A DNA stretch of 64,000 nucleotides from Streptomyces sp. S.PB5 (GCF_030403745.1 NZ_JAQMWP010000010.1:248001-312000), one strand, 5' to 3'. Shown: positions 39,684-48,595, numbered from the stretch's first letter. Notes: generated by a model not told the origin, from the sequence alone. Program-made: numbers and translations.

Positions 39684-40499
39684 CTAGGACTTGATCCCGA
39701 CCGCCCCGTACAGCGACACCGGGCCTCCGTCGGCGTCCGGTGTCTCGTCCACGGCGAGCTCGGGACGCCAGTCCTTCACGGACACGACCCCCGGCTCCAG
39801 CACGTCAAGTCCCTTGAAGAACCTGCCGAACTCGTCCTTGTCGCGGGCCACCAGGGTCACCCCGCCCGCCGCGTACGCCTCGATGCCCCGCCGCACGTTC
39901 TCCGGCTCGAAGTCGGCCGTCATCGCGGACAGCACCAGGGCGCTGCCCGGAGCGAGCGCGTCCACGAGGGCGTCCACCACGTCGTGGGCGCCGTCCTCGT
40001 CGGCTATGAAGTGCATCAGTGCGATGAGGGACAGCGCGACAGGCCGGTCCAGATCGATGATCCGGCCCGCCTGTTCGAGGATCTTCCGCGGGTCGCGCGC
40101 GTCGGCCTCGATGTACTCCGTCACGCCCTCGTCGGTGCCGCGCAGCAGGGCGCCGGCGTGGGCGAGGACGATCGGGTCGTTGTCGACGTACACGACCCGG
40201 GCGTCCGGGGCCGCCTTCTGGGCGATCTGATGGAGGTTGGGCTCGGTGGGGATGCCGGTGCCGATGTCCAGGAACTGGCGGATCCCCGCCTTCCCGACCA
40301 GATGCCGGGTGGCCCGGTGCATGAACCAGCGGTTGGCGCGCGCGGCCCGCGGGGCGTCGCCGCTGAGCGAGGCGATCCGGCGGCCGAGGGCCTCGTCGAC
40401 CGGGTAGTTGTCCTTGCCGCCGAGATACCAGTCGTAGACGCGCGCCGGATGCGGCTTGGTCGTGTCGATCCGCTGGCCGGCCGGCTCGGTCCCGGTCAC
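39684..40499 (-). CDS. SAM-dependent methyltransferase, Methyltransf_19 (DUF574) family
   Basis: A 271-residue paralogue of the protein at 29500-30306. Shared landmarks: ARVYDWYLGGKDNYPVDEALGRR, FLDIGTGIPTEPNLHQIAQ, VYVDNDPIVLAHAGALL, ARDPRKILEQ and the C-terminal LDVLEPGVVSVKDWRPE. Substrate unknown. It converges on the SDR gene. The 128-bp space upstream (40500-40627) holds its promoter and the 3' side of the DUF3140 gene; nothing else was recognised there. Confidence 0.92.
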   Translation of the reverse strand: MTGTEPAGQRIDTTKPHPARVYDWYLGGKDNYPVDEALGRRIASLSGDAPRAARANRWFMHRATRHLVGKAGIRQFLDIGTGIPTEPNLHQIAQKAAPDARVVYVDNDPIVLAHAGALLRGTDEGVTEYIEADARDPRKILEQAGRIIDLDRPVALSLIALMHFIADEDGAHDVVDALVDALAPGSALVLSAMTADFEPENVRRGIEAYAAGGVTLVARDKDEFGRFFKGLDVLEPGVVSVKDWRPELAVDETPDADGGPVSLYGAVGIKS

Positions 40500-40627
40500 G
40501 TGTGGCTCCTCTGCTCGCTCATCAAGGTTGCGAGCAGTCTCGCACGATCATCAGGGAGCGGCGCAGTGGCACTTCGGCCACCTGTTTCCGGTCAACTCGG
40601 GGGTTGCGGCCAGGGGTTGAGGGGGTC

Positions 40628-40960
40628 CTACGGTTTGAGAGGGTCATGGCCCAGCGTCATCAGCCGGTGCCGGCGCCGGGTCCCCTCGGCCTCCGGTTCG
40701 TTCTCCAGGTCCGCCTGCTCGGACACGGCGTCCACGACCTCGTACATCACGTCGATGTCGTCCTCGGTGAGGTCCGTGCGCCGTTTCTGCAGGATCGCCA
40801 GGACGTGCTGTCCGGTGGGCGAACCGGCGTGCTCCGGCAGCGGTTCCGTGTCCTCGTCGGCGTCGCTGACCCGCAGCCAGGCCGCCAGTTCCTGCGAGGT
40901 CATGTTCACCACGCGGTGGAAGTCCTCCCACAGCGCGTCGAGTTCGAGGGCGTCGGTCAT
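40628..40960 (-). CDS. DUF3140 protein
   Basis: A 110-residue acidic protein of the DUF3140 family: LWEDFHRVVNMTSQELAAWL, then LPEHAGSPTGQHVLAILQKRRTDLTEDDIDVMYEVVDAVSEQ and a short RRHRLMTLGHDPLKP end with the family's conserved LGHDP. Found widely in actinobacteria; no function is known. It lies 41 bp downstream of the Dps gene on the same strand and may be co-transcribed with it. The start is set by homology; a GGGGC-rich stretch, not a clear ribosome binding site, precedes the ATG. Confidence 0.85.
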   Translation of the reverse strand: MTDALELDALWEDFHRVVNMTSQELAAWLRVSDADEDTEPLPEHAGSPTGQHVLAILQKRRTDLTEDDIDVMYEVVDAVSEQADLENEPEAEGTRRRHRLMTLGHDPLKP

Positions 40961-41001
40961 CGCGTGCCCCTTCCGTGCGTCGTACGTCGTGCGTCGGGCC
41001 G

Positions 41002-41481
41002 TCAGTCCCGCGGCTGGTTCTCGGCCTCGAACATCCAGCGCTGCTTCTCCAGTTCGGCGGTGATCGCGATCAGCAGGTCCTGGGTGACCGGATCCGGCTT
41101 CTCGGTCGCGCCGATGCGCTCCCGCAGCCGCCCGATCGCGGCCTCCAGCGTCTCGACCATCAGTGGGACGACCTCGTCGTCCTTGAGCCAGCCGTCCTTG
41201 GGGCCGGGCAGCGTGTACGCGGCGGCGATCGTCTCCGGCCGGCCGTCGGGCGGCACGCCGAGCGCCGCGGCACGCTCCGCCACGGTGTCGGAGTACGAAC
41301 GGGCGGTCGCCACCACCTCGTCCAGCTGCAGGTGGATGGACCTGAAGCGCGGGCCGACGATGTTCCAGTGCGCCTGCTTGCCGACGAGCGAGAGGCCGAG
41401 CAGATCGACGAGCGTGCCCTGCAGGGCGTCTGAGGCGATCCGGCGGTCGTCCTCGGGGAGAGTGCTCCTCACGACGGTCAT
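41002..41481 (-). CDS. Dps-family DNA-protection ferritin
   Basis: A 159-residue Dps protein. The ferroxidase-site pattern KQAHWNIVGPRFRSIHLQLDEVV (H38, H50, D54 and following Glu) is clear, followed by the helical bundle segments AERAAALGVPPDGRPETIAAAY and LIAITAELEKQRWMFEAENQ. Dps dodecamers oxidise and store iron and protect the nucleoid during stress. GGAGG precedes the ATG by 7 bases. Its start overlaps the stop of the WhiB-like gene (ATGA), tying its expression to that regulator. Confidence 0.94.
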   Translation of the reverse strand: MTVVRSTLPEDDRRIASDALQGTLVDLLGLSLVGKQAHWNIVGPRFRSIHLQLDEVVATARSYSDTVAERAAALGVPPDGRPETIAAAYTLPGPKDGWLKDDEVVPLMVETLEAAIGRLRERIGATEKPDPVTQDLLIAITAELEKQRWMFEAENQPRD

Positions 41482-41741
41482 ACGGTGCTCCTCCTTCTGA
41501 CGTGGTCGTGGTCTGTGCCGGTACGGAGCAGCGCGACACGTTCCTGCTCGCAGGTGCCGCCCCACACGCCCGTGGTCTGCCCGTTGCTGAGCGCCCAGTC
41601 GAGACACTCCAGGGTCACCGGACAGCGGGCGCAGACGCGTTTGGCCGACGCGATGTCCCGCAGGGCGGGCCCCTGGGTGCCCACGGGGAAGAACAGCTCG
41701 GGGTCCTCTCCCACGCAGGCAGCCTGCCGCAACCACTCCAT
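41478..41741 (-). CDS. WhiB-like iron-sulfur regulator
   Basis: An 87-residue Wbl protein. The four [4Fe-4S] cysteines are C9, C37, C40 and C46 (CARCPVTLEC, C-x2-C-x5-C), followed by the GVWGG turn and a basic C-terminal tail (HDHVRRRSTV) for DNA contact. Wbl proteins sense O2 or NO and work with sigma factors. ATG 41741 gives the common short N-terminus (EWLRQAACVGEDPELFFPVG), but no good ribosome binding site precedes it; an upstream in-frame GTG near 41800 cannot be excluded. Coupled by ATGA to dps. Confidence 0.9.
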   Translation of the reverse strand: MEWLRQAACVGEDPELFFPVGTQGPALRDIASAKRVCARCPVTLECLDWALSNGQTTGVWGGTCEQERVALLRTGTDHDHVRRRSTV

Positions 41742-41821
41742 GCGGGCGCGGGTGCCCAGGGCGAACCGGTGCAAACGCGGCGGGATCAGCGGTCGCGCCC
41801 ACACCGCCCGCGGCCGGGTGA

Positions 41822-42619
41822 TCAGCCGTCGAGGACGTCGTCCAGGAAGCCGGTGAGGTCGGCGAAGACCTCGGCCCGGTTCGTCTCGTTGAACACCTCG
41901 TGCCGGGCGCCCGGATAGATCCGCTCGGTGAGGACGCCCCCGCTGAGCTGCTCGACGCCGATGCGGCTGCCGGCCGGCGGCACCAGCCGGTCGTCGTCGC
42001 CGTGCAGCCACAGCAGCGGCAGCCTCCCGACGTCACCGCCCTTGCCCACGACCTCCAGCGTCCGCAGGAACGACTCCACCGTCGGCCGCTTCATCGGCCC
42101 GTGCCACACCAGGGGATCCGCCACGTACGCCGCGCCCACCGAAGGGTCCCGGGAGAGCGTGGCCGGGTCGATCGGCGTGTCCGGGATCTCGTCGAGCGCG
42201 ATCAGCTGCCGGGGCACATGCCAGTCGCCGATCACCGGCCCGGACAGGGCGAGCGCGGTGAGCCCGGCGCCGTGCCGCTGGGCGTAGCGGGCCGAGATCA
42301 GACCGCCCATGGAGTGCCCGACCACGACGACCGGCAGGTCCGGATACGCGCCGCGGGCCAGTCCGGCCACGGTATGCACATCGGTGACGACGTCCTCGAA
42401 GTCCTGGATCAGCACGCGCTCGCCCGCTGACTTCCCATGGCCCCGGTGATCGGGCCCGAAGACGGCCGCACCGTGCCGGTGAAGCACGCCGGCGAGTTCC
42501 TCGTACCGCCCGATGTGCTCGCCGTATCCGTGCACCACCAGCGCGAGATAGCGCGGCCGTTCGTGACGCCACTCGCGTACGACGATTCCGTCCAGGGTGT
42601 GCTCGCGGGCGCCCGCCAT
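41822..42619 (-). CDS. Alpha/beta hydrolase, monoacylglycerol-lipase-like
   Basis: A 265-residue serine hydrolase of the Hydrolase_4 type. The oxyanion strand is YLALVVHGYGEHIGRYEELA; GPDHRGHGKSAGERVLIQDFEDVV is the typical monoacylglycerol-lipase segment; the nucleophile elbow is GHSMGG; the acid and base are in LWLHGDDDRLVPP and GARHEVFNE. It probably releases fatty acids from lysolipids or monoacylglycerols. ATG 42619 has GGAGGA 5 bases upstream. It is divergent from the thiolase gene. Confidence 0.92.
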   Translation of the reverse strand: MAGAREHTLDGIVVREWRHERPRYLALVVHGYGEHIGRYEELAGVLHRHGAAVFGPDHRGHGKSAGERVLIQDFEDVVTDVHTVAGLARGAYPDLPVVVVGHSMGGLISARYAQRHGAGLTALALSGPVIGDWHVPRQLIALDEIPDTPIDPATLSRDPSVGAAYVADPLVWHGPMKRPTVESFLRTLEVVGKGGDVGRLPLLWLHGDDDRLVPPAGSRIGVEQLSGGVLTERIYPGARHEVFNETNRAEVFADLTGFLDDVLDG

Positions 42620-42699
42620 GTCTCCTCCAGCTGCGTCGGTGAAGGTCCCCGGGGATCTTCCCACGGTGCGGAGGGCGGGCTAGACTCCGGAACCGTTCA

Positions 42700-42716
42700 A
42701 ACTAGCAGTGCTAATT
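42700..42716. promoter_or_regulatory. Dyad operator upstream of the thiolase gene
   Basis: AACTAGCA-G-TGCTAATT, a 17-bp inverted repeat with one mismatched pair, centred on 42708 and ending 21 bp before the thiolase GTG, close enough to cover the transcription start. TAGCAnTGCTA dyads of this type are common TetR targets near lipid genes in actinobacteria; the cognate regulator is not in view. Confidence 0.6.
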
Positions 42717-42737
42717 AATTGACCGGGGAGTCCAGTC

Positions 42738-43925
42738 GTGCGTCCCGTCCACTTCGCGGCCGCCCGCCGCACCCCCATCGGCAAACTGCGCGGAGCGCTG
42801 TCCTCGGTACGGCCCGACGATCTCGCCGCCGCCGTCATCCGCGGCCTCGTCGCCGACGTACCCGCGCTCGACCCGGCGCGCATCGACGACGTCTACTGGG
42901 GCGCCGCCAACCAGGCCGGCGAGGACAACCGCAATGTCGCCCGCATGGCGGCGCTGCTCGCGGGCCTCCCCGAGACCGTACCCGGCGCGACGGTGAACCG
43001 GCTGTGCGCCTCGGGCCTGGAGGCGGTGACCACGGCCGCCCGTACGATCGCCGCCGGTGAGGCCGACATCGTCCTCGCGGGCGGCTCCGAGTCGATGAGC
43101 CGCGCCCCCTTCGTCCTGCCCCGCCCCGACGAGGCCCTGCCGCACCGCATCGAGACGGTCGACACCCGGCTCGGCTGGCGCCTGGTCAACCCGGCGATGA
43201 AGGAACTGCACGGACTGCTGTCCATGGGCGAGACGGCCGAGGAGGTCGCCGCCCGGTACGGCATCTCCCGTGAGCGCCAGGACGAGTTCGCCCTGCGCAG
43301 CCACCAACTCGCCGCCACCGCCCGCAAGAACGGCCACTTCGACGACGAACTCCTGCCCGTGGAACGCCCGGACGGTGTGGTCGTCGACACCGACGAATGC
43401 GTCCGCGAGGACACCTCGTACGAGAAGCTGTCCCGTCTGAAGCCGGTGTTCCGGCAGGGCGGCACCGTCACGGCGGGCAACGCCTCGCCCATGAACGACG
43501 GAGCGGCGGGCCTCCTCCTGGTCAGCGAGCAAGCCCTGAACGACCTGGGCCTGGAGTCGCTCGGCCGCTATGTCGCCGGCGCCTCGGCCGGCGTCCACCC
43601 CGATGTGATGGGCATCGGCCCGGTCCCCGCCACGCAGAAGGTGCTGGCCCGCGCCGACTGGAGCGTCGGCGACCTCCAGGAGGCCGAGTTCAACGAGGCC
43701 TTCGCCGCCCAGGCCCTCGCCTGCGTGGACCGTCTCGGTATCGACCCCGGCCTGGTCAACCCGAGCGGCGGCGCGATCGCCCTCGGGCATCCGCTGGGCT
43801 GCTCGGGTGCGCGGATCCTCACGACGCTGCTGCACCGGATGCGGCGGACGGGGGCGGAGCGGGGGCTCGCCACGATGTGCGTCGGGGTGGGGCAGGGGAG
43901 CGCGGTGCTGGTGGAGCGGCACTGA
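42738..43925 (+). CDS. Acetyl-CoA acyltransferase (thiolase)
   Basis: A 395-residue degradative thiolase, which cleaves 3-ketoacyl-CoA with CoA to acetyl-CoA and a shortened acyl-CoA. The nucleophilic cysteine is C90 in VNRLCASGLEA; the second pair is ALGHPLGCSGA (His) and MCVGVGQGSA (Cys). PMNDGAAGLLLVSEQA and NEAFAAQALAC are standard. The sequence is close to both FadA- and PcaF-type enzymes; no beta-ketoadipate genes are adjacent. GTG 42738 follows GGGGAG. A dyad operator lies just upstream. Confidence 0.94.
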   Translation: MRPVHFAAARRTPIGKLRGALSSVRPDDLAAAVIRGLVADVPALDPARIDDVYWGAANQAGEDNRNVARMAALLAGLPETVPGATVNRLCASGLEAVTTAARTIAAGEADIVLAGGSESMSRAPFVLPRPDEALPHRIETVDTRLGWRLVNPAMKELHGLLSMGETAEEVAARYGISRERQDEFALRSHQLAATARKNGHFDDELLPVERPDGVVVDTDECVREDTSYEKLSRLKPVFRQGGTVTAGNASPMNDGAAGLLLVSEQALNDLGLESLGRYVAGASAGVHPDVMGIGPVPATQKVLARADWSVGDLQEAEFNEAFAAQALACVDRLGIDPGLVNPSGGAIALGHPLGCSGARILTTLLHRMRRTGAERGLATMCVGVGQGSAVLVERH

Positions 43926-44075
43926 CGCAGAGGCCGACACAGAGGCTGGCGGAGGGGCGGACGGAGGGCCGGACGGAGGGGCCCTCGGAGGAGCCGACCG
44001 GGGCATCGGCGCAGGACCAGCCAGCGAGACAGTGCTTACGCCCACCGGTTGATTGCACATAGCATCGGCTTCCGC

Positions 44076-44849
44076 ATGAACACGATGACGCTCTGGCACA
44101 TGACCGGCTGGGAGTTCGCCGCCCTCGCCTTCGCGGCCCTCCTCGTCGGCTTCTCCAAGACCGCCGTGAGCGGGGCCAACACGGTCAGCCTCGCCATCTT
44201 CGCGGCGGTCCTGCCCGCCCGCGCATCCACCGGCGTACTGCTCCCGATCCTGATCGCCGGCGACATCCTCGCCGTCCTCACCTACCGGCGCCACGCCCAC
44301 TGGCCCACCCTGTGGAAGCTGTTCCCGGCGGTCGCGGCGGGCGTGGTCGCGGGGACCGTGTTCCTGATGTGGGCGGACGACGAGATCGTCCGTACGTCGA
44401 TCGGCGCGATCCTGCTGCTGATGGCGGGAGTGACGGTGTGGCGTCGGCGGGCCGCCGAGCAGGACGACGAACCGGACTCGGTCACCACGAAGGCCGGCCG
44501 CATCAAGGCCCGCTCCTACGGCGTCCTCGGCGGCTTCACCACCATGGTCGCCAACGCGGGCGGCCCGGTGATGTCGATGTACCTGCTGTCGGCGGGTTTC
44601 CGGAAGCTCGGCTTCCTGGGCACCTCCGCCTTCTTCTTCCTGATCGTCAACACCTCCAAGGTGCCCTTCAGCGTGGGCCTCGGCCTGATCGACGGGAACT
44701 CGCTCCTGCTGGACGCCGCGCTGGTGGCCTTCGTCGTGCCCGGCGCGTTCATCGGCAAATGGGCCGTGAACAGGATCAACCAGCGTCTCTTCGAGCAACT
44801 CGTGATCGCGGCGACGATCGTCGGCGGGCTCCAGCTACTGCTGCGCTGA
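44076..44849 (+). CDS. TSUP (TauE/SafE) family membrane transporter
   Basis: A 257-residue membrane protein with eight or so hydrophobic helices and the duplicated TSUP pattern: LVGFSKTAVSGANTVSLAIFA in the first half and GGFTTMVANAGGPVMSMYLLSAGF in the second. The family exports or imports sulfite, sulfonates or other small organosulfur or carboxylate anions. ATG 44076 is chosen by homology; in-frame alternatives upstream at 44049 lack support. The 150-bp space before it contains purine-rich near-repeats of CGGACGGAGGG. Its end overlaps the HAD gene by 15 bp, tail to tail. Confidence 0.9.
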   Translation: MNTMTLWHMTGWEFAALAFAALLVGFSKTAVSGANTVSLAIFAAVLPARASTGVLLPILIAGDILAVLTYRRHAHWPTLWKLFPAVAAGVVAGTVFLMWADDEIVRTSIGAILLLMAGVTVWRRRAAEQDDEPDSVTTKAGRIKARSYGVLGGFTTMVANAGGPVMSMYLLSAGFRKLGFLGTSAFFFLIVNTSKVPFSVGLGLIDGNSLLLDAALVAFVVPGAFIGKWAVNRINQRLFEQLVIAATIVGGLQLLLR

Positions 44850-45629
44850 CCAGGACCGCAACAGGGCGGGGAGGCCGGCGAACGAGTCGATCACATGATC
44901 CGGGGTGCCGCTCGCGTCCCGATGCGTCTGAGGCAGGTATTTGCCGGTCCTCACCAGCACTCCGGTGACCCCGGCGGCCTGCGCCGCCAGTACGTCGGAC
45001 TCGATGTCGTCCCCGACCATCACCGCCTCGTCCGCCCCGGCCCCGAGCCGGGCCAGCGCCGATGCGAAGAACGCCTTCGACGGCTTCCCCGTCACCACCG
45101 CCTCGGTACGGGCCGCCCGCTCCAGCCCCGCCAGGAACGCACCGGCGTCCAACTGCAGCCCGTCGTCGGTACGCCAGTACAGATTCCGGTGCATCGCGAC
45201 CAGCCGCGCCCCGCGCTGGAGATGCCCGAACACCCCGTTCAGCGCCGCGTAGTCGAACTCGGGTCCCGCCCCGCCGACGATCACGACGTCCGGCACGCCC
45301 CCGGCGCCGACCAGCTCCACCGCACCGAGGTCCTCCCCGATGTCCCCGCTGTTCAGCACCGCGCACCGCGCCCCCGGAAAGTGCTCGGCGACATACGCGG
45401 CGGTCACGGCGGGCGCGGTCAGGATGTCCTCCGCCGTCACCGGGAACCCCGCCTCCGCCAGCGTCCCGGCGATCGACGCCCGCGTCCTGGACGTCGTGTT
45501 GGTGACCAGCGCGACGGCCAGCCCGGCCTCCCGAAGCTCCCGCAACGCCTCGACCGCACCCGGCAACGGCTGCCACGAGACGGTGAGAACACCGTCGATG
45601 TCGATCAGTACGGCGCGCACGGACTCCAT
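44835..45629 (-). CDS. HAD-superfamily phosphatase, NagD-like
   Basis: A 264-residue HAD IIA hydrolase. Motif I is VLIDIDGVLTVSW (the usual second Asp kept), motif II is ALVTNTTSRT, motif III/IV are TGKPSKAFF and VMVGDDIESDVLAAQAAGVTGVLVRTGKY, with a NagD-type cap between. It dephosphorylates small sugar or nucleotide phosphates; similar proteins are called phospholysine or pyridoxal phosphate phosphatases by loose homology. ATG 45629 is set by homology; it converges on the TSUP gene. Confidence 0.92.
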   Translation of the reverse strand: MESVRAVLIDIDGVLTVSWQPLPGAVEALRELREAGLAVALVTNTTSRTRASIAGTLAEAGFPVTAEDILTAPAVTAAYVAEHFPGARCAVLNSGDIGEDLGAVELVGAGGVPDVVIVGGAGPEFDYAALNGVFGHLQRGARLVAMHRNLYWRTDDGLQLDAGAFLAGLERAARTEAVVTGKPSKAFFASALARLGAGADEAVMVGDDIESDVLAAQAAGVTGVLVRTGKYLPQTHRDASGTPDHVIDSFAGLPALLRSWSAQQ

Positions 45630-45745
45630 GCCAGGACGATAGCGAGCCGACCCGTCCGGGGCACGACGGCGAGTCCGAGGCGGGGCCCCGCCCCTGACGA
45701 TCACCCGCCGTTCCACCGCCCCGGGAGACCTCGTACGCTCGCCCC

Positions 45746-46492
45746 ATGTCCCCCCACGTCCTCATCCTCGGCGGCACCACCGAGGCCCGAGAACTCGCCG
45801 CCGAACTCACCGCGCTCGCCGGCATCCGCGTCACCACCGCCCTGGCGGGTCGCGTGAGGCGGCCGGGCACCGTCACCGGGGACATCCGTATCGGGGGCTT
45901 CGGCGGTGCCGAGGGCCTCGCCGACTGGCTGCGCGAACAGAAGGTGGACGCCCTCGTCGACGCCACGCACCCGTTCGCGGAGGCGATCACGGCCAACGCG
46001 GCCCGAGCCGCCGCCGCGACCGGCGTGCCGAGCGTCGTACTGCGCCGCCCGGGCTGGCGCCCCGGCCCCGAGGACCGCTGGTACCCGGTCGGCTCCCTCG
46101 CCGAGGCCGCCGGCCTCCTCCCGCTGCTCGGCCCCCGCGTCTTCCTCACCACCGGCCGCCTCGGCCTCGCGGCCTTCGCCCACCTGACCGAACTCCACTT
46201 CGTCGTACGCTCCGTGGAACTCCCCGACCCGCCGATGCCCCCACGCACCGAAGTCCTCCTGGCCCGCGGTCCGTTCACCGTCGACGACGAGAGGACGCTG
46301 CTGTCCACGCACTGCATCGACGTGGTCGTGACGAAGGACAGCGGGGGAGCGGCGACAGCCGCCAAACTCACGGCCGCCCGCCAACTCGCGTTGCCCGTCG
46401 TGGTCGTACGGCGTCCCGCGCTGCCCCGGGACGTGGAGACGGTGCCGGATGTGGCCGGGGTGCTGGAGCGGCTCGGTCTCGGCCCGGGATGA
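45746..46492 (+). CDS. cobK: Precorrin-6A reductase
   Basis: A 248-residue CobK/CbiJ enzyme that reduces precorrin-6A with NADPH in corrin ring synthesis. Landmarks are HVLILGGTTEARELAAEL, VDATHPFAEAITANAARAA (the family signature), FLTTGRLGLAAF and VVVTKDSGGAATAAKLTAAR. Length is normal. A second cobalamin gene, cobF, lies 2.2 kb downstream on the other strand with a transporter between them. No cobalamin riboswitch was seen upstream. Confidence 0.94.
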   Translation: MSPHVLILGGTTEARELAAELTALAGIRVTTALAGRVRRPGTVTGDIRIGGFGGAEGLADWLREQKVDALVDATHPFAEAITANAARAAAATGVPSVVLRRPGWRPGPEDRWYPVGSLAEAAGLLPLLGPRVFLTTGRLGLAAFAHLTELHFVVRSVELPDPPMPPRTEVLLARGPFTVDDERTLLSTHCIDVVVTKDSGGAATAAKLTAARQLALPVVVVRRPALPRDVETVPDVAGVLERLGLGPG

Positions 46493-46519
46493 GCAAGGGC
46501 CGGTCACGCGTGCCGAATT

Positions 46520-48595
46520 TCAGTGGGCCGAGACCAGTTCCTTGGACCGCTCCGCCAGCCCGTTGCTCATGTCCTCCACCAGCAGGCGCTTGGAGATGGT
46601 GTCGACCGCCCGCTTGAGGTCCGTGCCGGCCGGGCGGCCGATGTCCTGCTGCACCCGCTCCTCCAGCCAGCCGCCCCAGGCCCTGCCGATGACCTGCGCC
46701 TCCCGGGCCCCCGCCGCGGTGTGGGAGAAGTAGGAGCCCTCGCGGCTCAGATAGCCCTCGTCGACCATGCGGTCGAAGACCGGCAGCAGCACCTCGGGCG
46801 GCATGTGCCGGCGGGCGGCCATGAGGCCGAGGCTCGCGTGGCCGACCATCCGTGTGAACAGCTCCACCTGCATGACCGCCCAGGCACCGGCGATGTCCAG
46901 CCGGGTGTCGGAGGCCGCCATGATCCGGCGCGCGTCCGCCAGGCTCGCCGTACCGATGATCTTCCCGACGGCCGCCTCCAGCACCCGCTGCGAATCCGCC
47001 CCGGACGGCTGCCCGAACCCCTCGCCCATGTCGGTCGAACCGGCCCGGGCACTGTCGCGCAGCTCCACCTGCTTGAGGAACAGCGCGACCAGGAAGCCCA
47101 GGGCCGCGACCGGCACCGTCCACAGGAACACGGTCTGCAGGGTGTCGGCGTAGGCGTCGATGATCGGCGAGGCCACGGCCGAGGGCAGCTCGTGCACACC
47201 CTCCGGACTGGTCGCAGCCTTGGCGATGGCCGCCGGGTCGAGGCCACTGCCGGTCTGCGCGGCCCGCGCGATCCCGTCCTCGAGGTTGGGCTTCAGCGAG
47301 TTGGCGTAGATCGTGCCGAAGACGGCCGTGCCGAAGGAACTGCCCAGCGTGCGGAAGAAGGTGACGCCGGAGGTGGCGGTGCCGAGGTCGGCGTAGTCGA
47401 CGGTGTTCTGCACGGCGATCGTCAGCACCTGCATGCACAGGCCGATCCCGGTGCCGAGCACGAACATGTACAGCGACTCCAGCCAGGCGCCCGTGTCCGG
47501 CCCCATCAGGGACATCAGATACAGCCCGACGCCCATCACCAGCGAGCCGACGATCGGGAAGATCCGGTACTGCCCGGTCTTGCTGACCACGTTGCCGCTC
47601 GCCACGGACGCGATGAGCAGACCGATGACCATGGGCAGGGTGCGCACGCCGGAGACCGTGGCCGAGTCGCCGTCGACGTACTGGAGATAGGTCGGCAGAT
47701 ACGTCAGCGCGCCGAGCATCGCGAAGCCGACGATGAAGCTGAGGATCGAGCAGACCGTGAACACCGGGTTCCTGAACAGCCGCATCGGCAGCATCGGTTC
47801 GCGCGCCCGGGTCTCCGCCCAGCAGAACAGGCCGAGCGCGATCACGCCGCCGACGAACAGGCCGATGATGACGCCCGAACCCCACGCGTACTCGTTGCCG
47901 CCCCAACTCGTCGCCAGGATCAGCGCGCCGGCGCCCGCCGCGACGAAGGCGATGCCCAGGTAGTCGATGACGGGCCGGGACACCGACTTCACCACGGGGA
48001 TGGTGCGGGCGGCGGCGAAGACCACGACGATCGCGATCGGGACGTTGACGTAGAACGCCCAGCGCCAGGTGAGATGGTCGGTGAACAGCCCGCCCAGCAG
48101 CGGCCCGATGACCGTGGCGACACCGAAGACGGCGCCGATCGCACCCTGGTACTTGCCGCGCTCGCGCAGCGGGATGACATCGGCGATGAGCGCCATCGAC
48201 GTCACCATCAGCCCGCCCGCGCCGACGCCCTGCATGGCCCGCCAGACGATGAGCAGCGTCATGTTCCCGGCGAGACCGCACAGGAACGAGCCGGTGATGA
48301 ACACGATCGCCGAGACCTGGAAGACCACCTTGCGGCCGAACAGGTCGCCGAACTTGCCCACCAGGACCGTCGAGACGGTCTCCGCGAGCAGATACGACGT
48401 GACCACCCACGACATGTGCTCGGCGCCGCCCAGGTCCGACACGATCGTCGGCAGGGCCGTGCCGACGATCGTCTGGTCCAGGGCCGCCAGCAGCATGCCC
48501 AGCATGATCGTCACGAAGACGACGTTGCGACGGCGCTTGTCCAGCACCGGCGGCTCAGCGGCGGGCGGCGGCGCGGCTTGCTCGGTCAGGGTCAC
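46520..48595 (-). CDS. DHA2-type MFS drug exporter with C-terminal winged-helix-like domain
   Basis: A 691-residue protein. Residues about 20-520 form a 14-helix EmrB/QacA exporter: NVVFVTIMLGMLLAALDQTIVGTALPTIVSDLGG (motif D1), VGKFGDLFGRKVVF (motif A), WRAMQGVGAGGLMVTSMALI, GPLLGGLFTDHLTWRWAFYVNVPIAI (motif C). Residues about 530-691 are soluble and contain a MarR-like pattern: LFTRMVGHASLGLMAARRHMPPEVLLPVFDRMVDEGYLSREGSYFSHTAAGARE. A pump carrying a regulator-like domain is unusual; the domain may sense the substrate or gate transport. GTG 48595 is the homology start. Confidence 0.92.
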   Translation of the reverse strand: MTLTEQAAPPPAAEPPVLDKRRRNVVFVTIMLGMLLAALDQTIVGTALPTIVSDLGGAEHMSWVVTSYLLAETVSTVLVGKFGDLFGRKVVFQVSAIVFITGSFLCGLAGNMTLLIVWRAMQGVGAGGLMVTSMALIADVIPLRERGKYQGAIGAVFGVATVIGPLLGGLFTDHLTWRWAFYVNVPIAIVVVFAAARTIPVVKSVSRPVIDYLGIAFVAAGAGALILATSWGGNEYAWGSGVIIGLFVGGVIALGLFCWAETRAREPMLPMRLFRNPVFTVCSILSFIVGFAMLGALTYLPTYLQYVDGDSATVSGVRTLPMVIGLLIASVASGNVVSKTGQYRIFPIVGSLVMGVGLYLMSLMGPDTGAWLESLYMFVLGTGIGLCMQVLTIAVQNTVDYADLGTATSGVTFFRTLGSSFGTAVFGTIYANSLKPNLEDGIARAAQTGSGLDPAAIAKAATSPEGVHELPSAVASPIIDAYADTLQTVFLWTVPVAALGFLVALFLKQVELRDSARAGSTDMGEGFGQPSGADSQRVLEAAVGKIIGTASLADARRIMAASDTRLDIAGAWAVMQVELFTRMVGHASLGLMAARRHMPPEVLLPVFDRMVDEGYLSREGSYFSHTAAGAREAQVIGRAWGGWLEERVQQDIGRPAGTDLKRAVDTISKRLLVEDMSNGLAERSKELVSAH

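Noticed and set aside
43926..44075. Purine-rich CGGACGGAGGG near-repeats as a functional element
   Set aside because: Only two to three imperfect copies; best explained by local composition.
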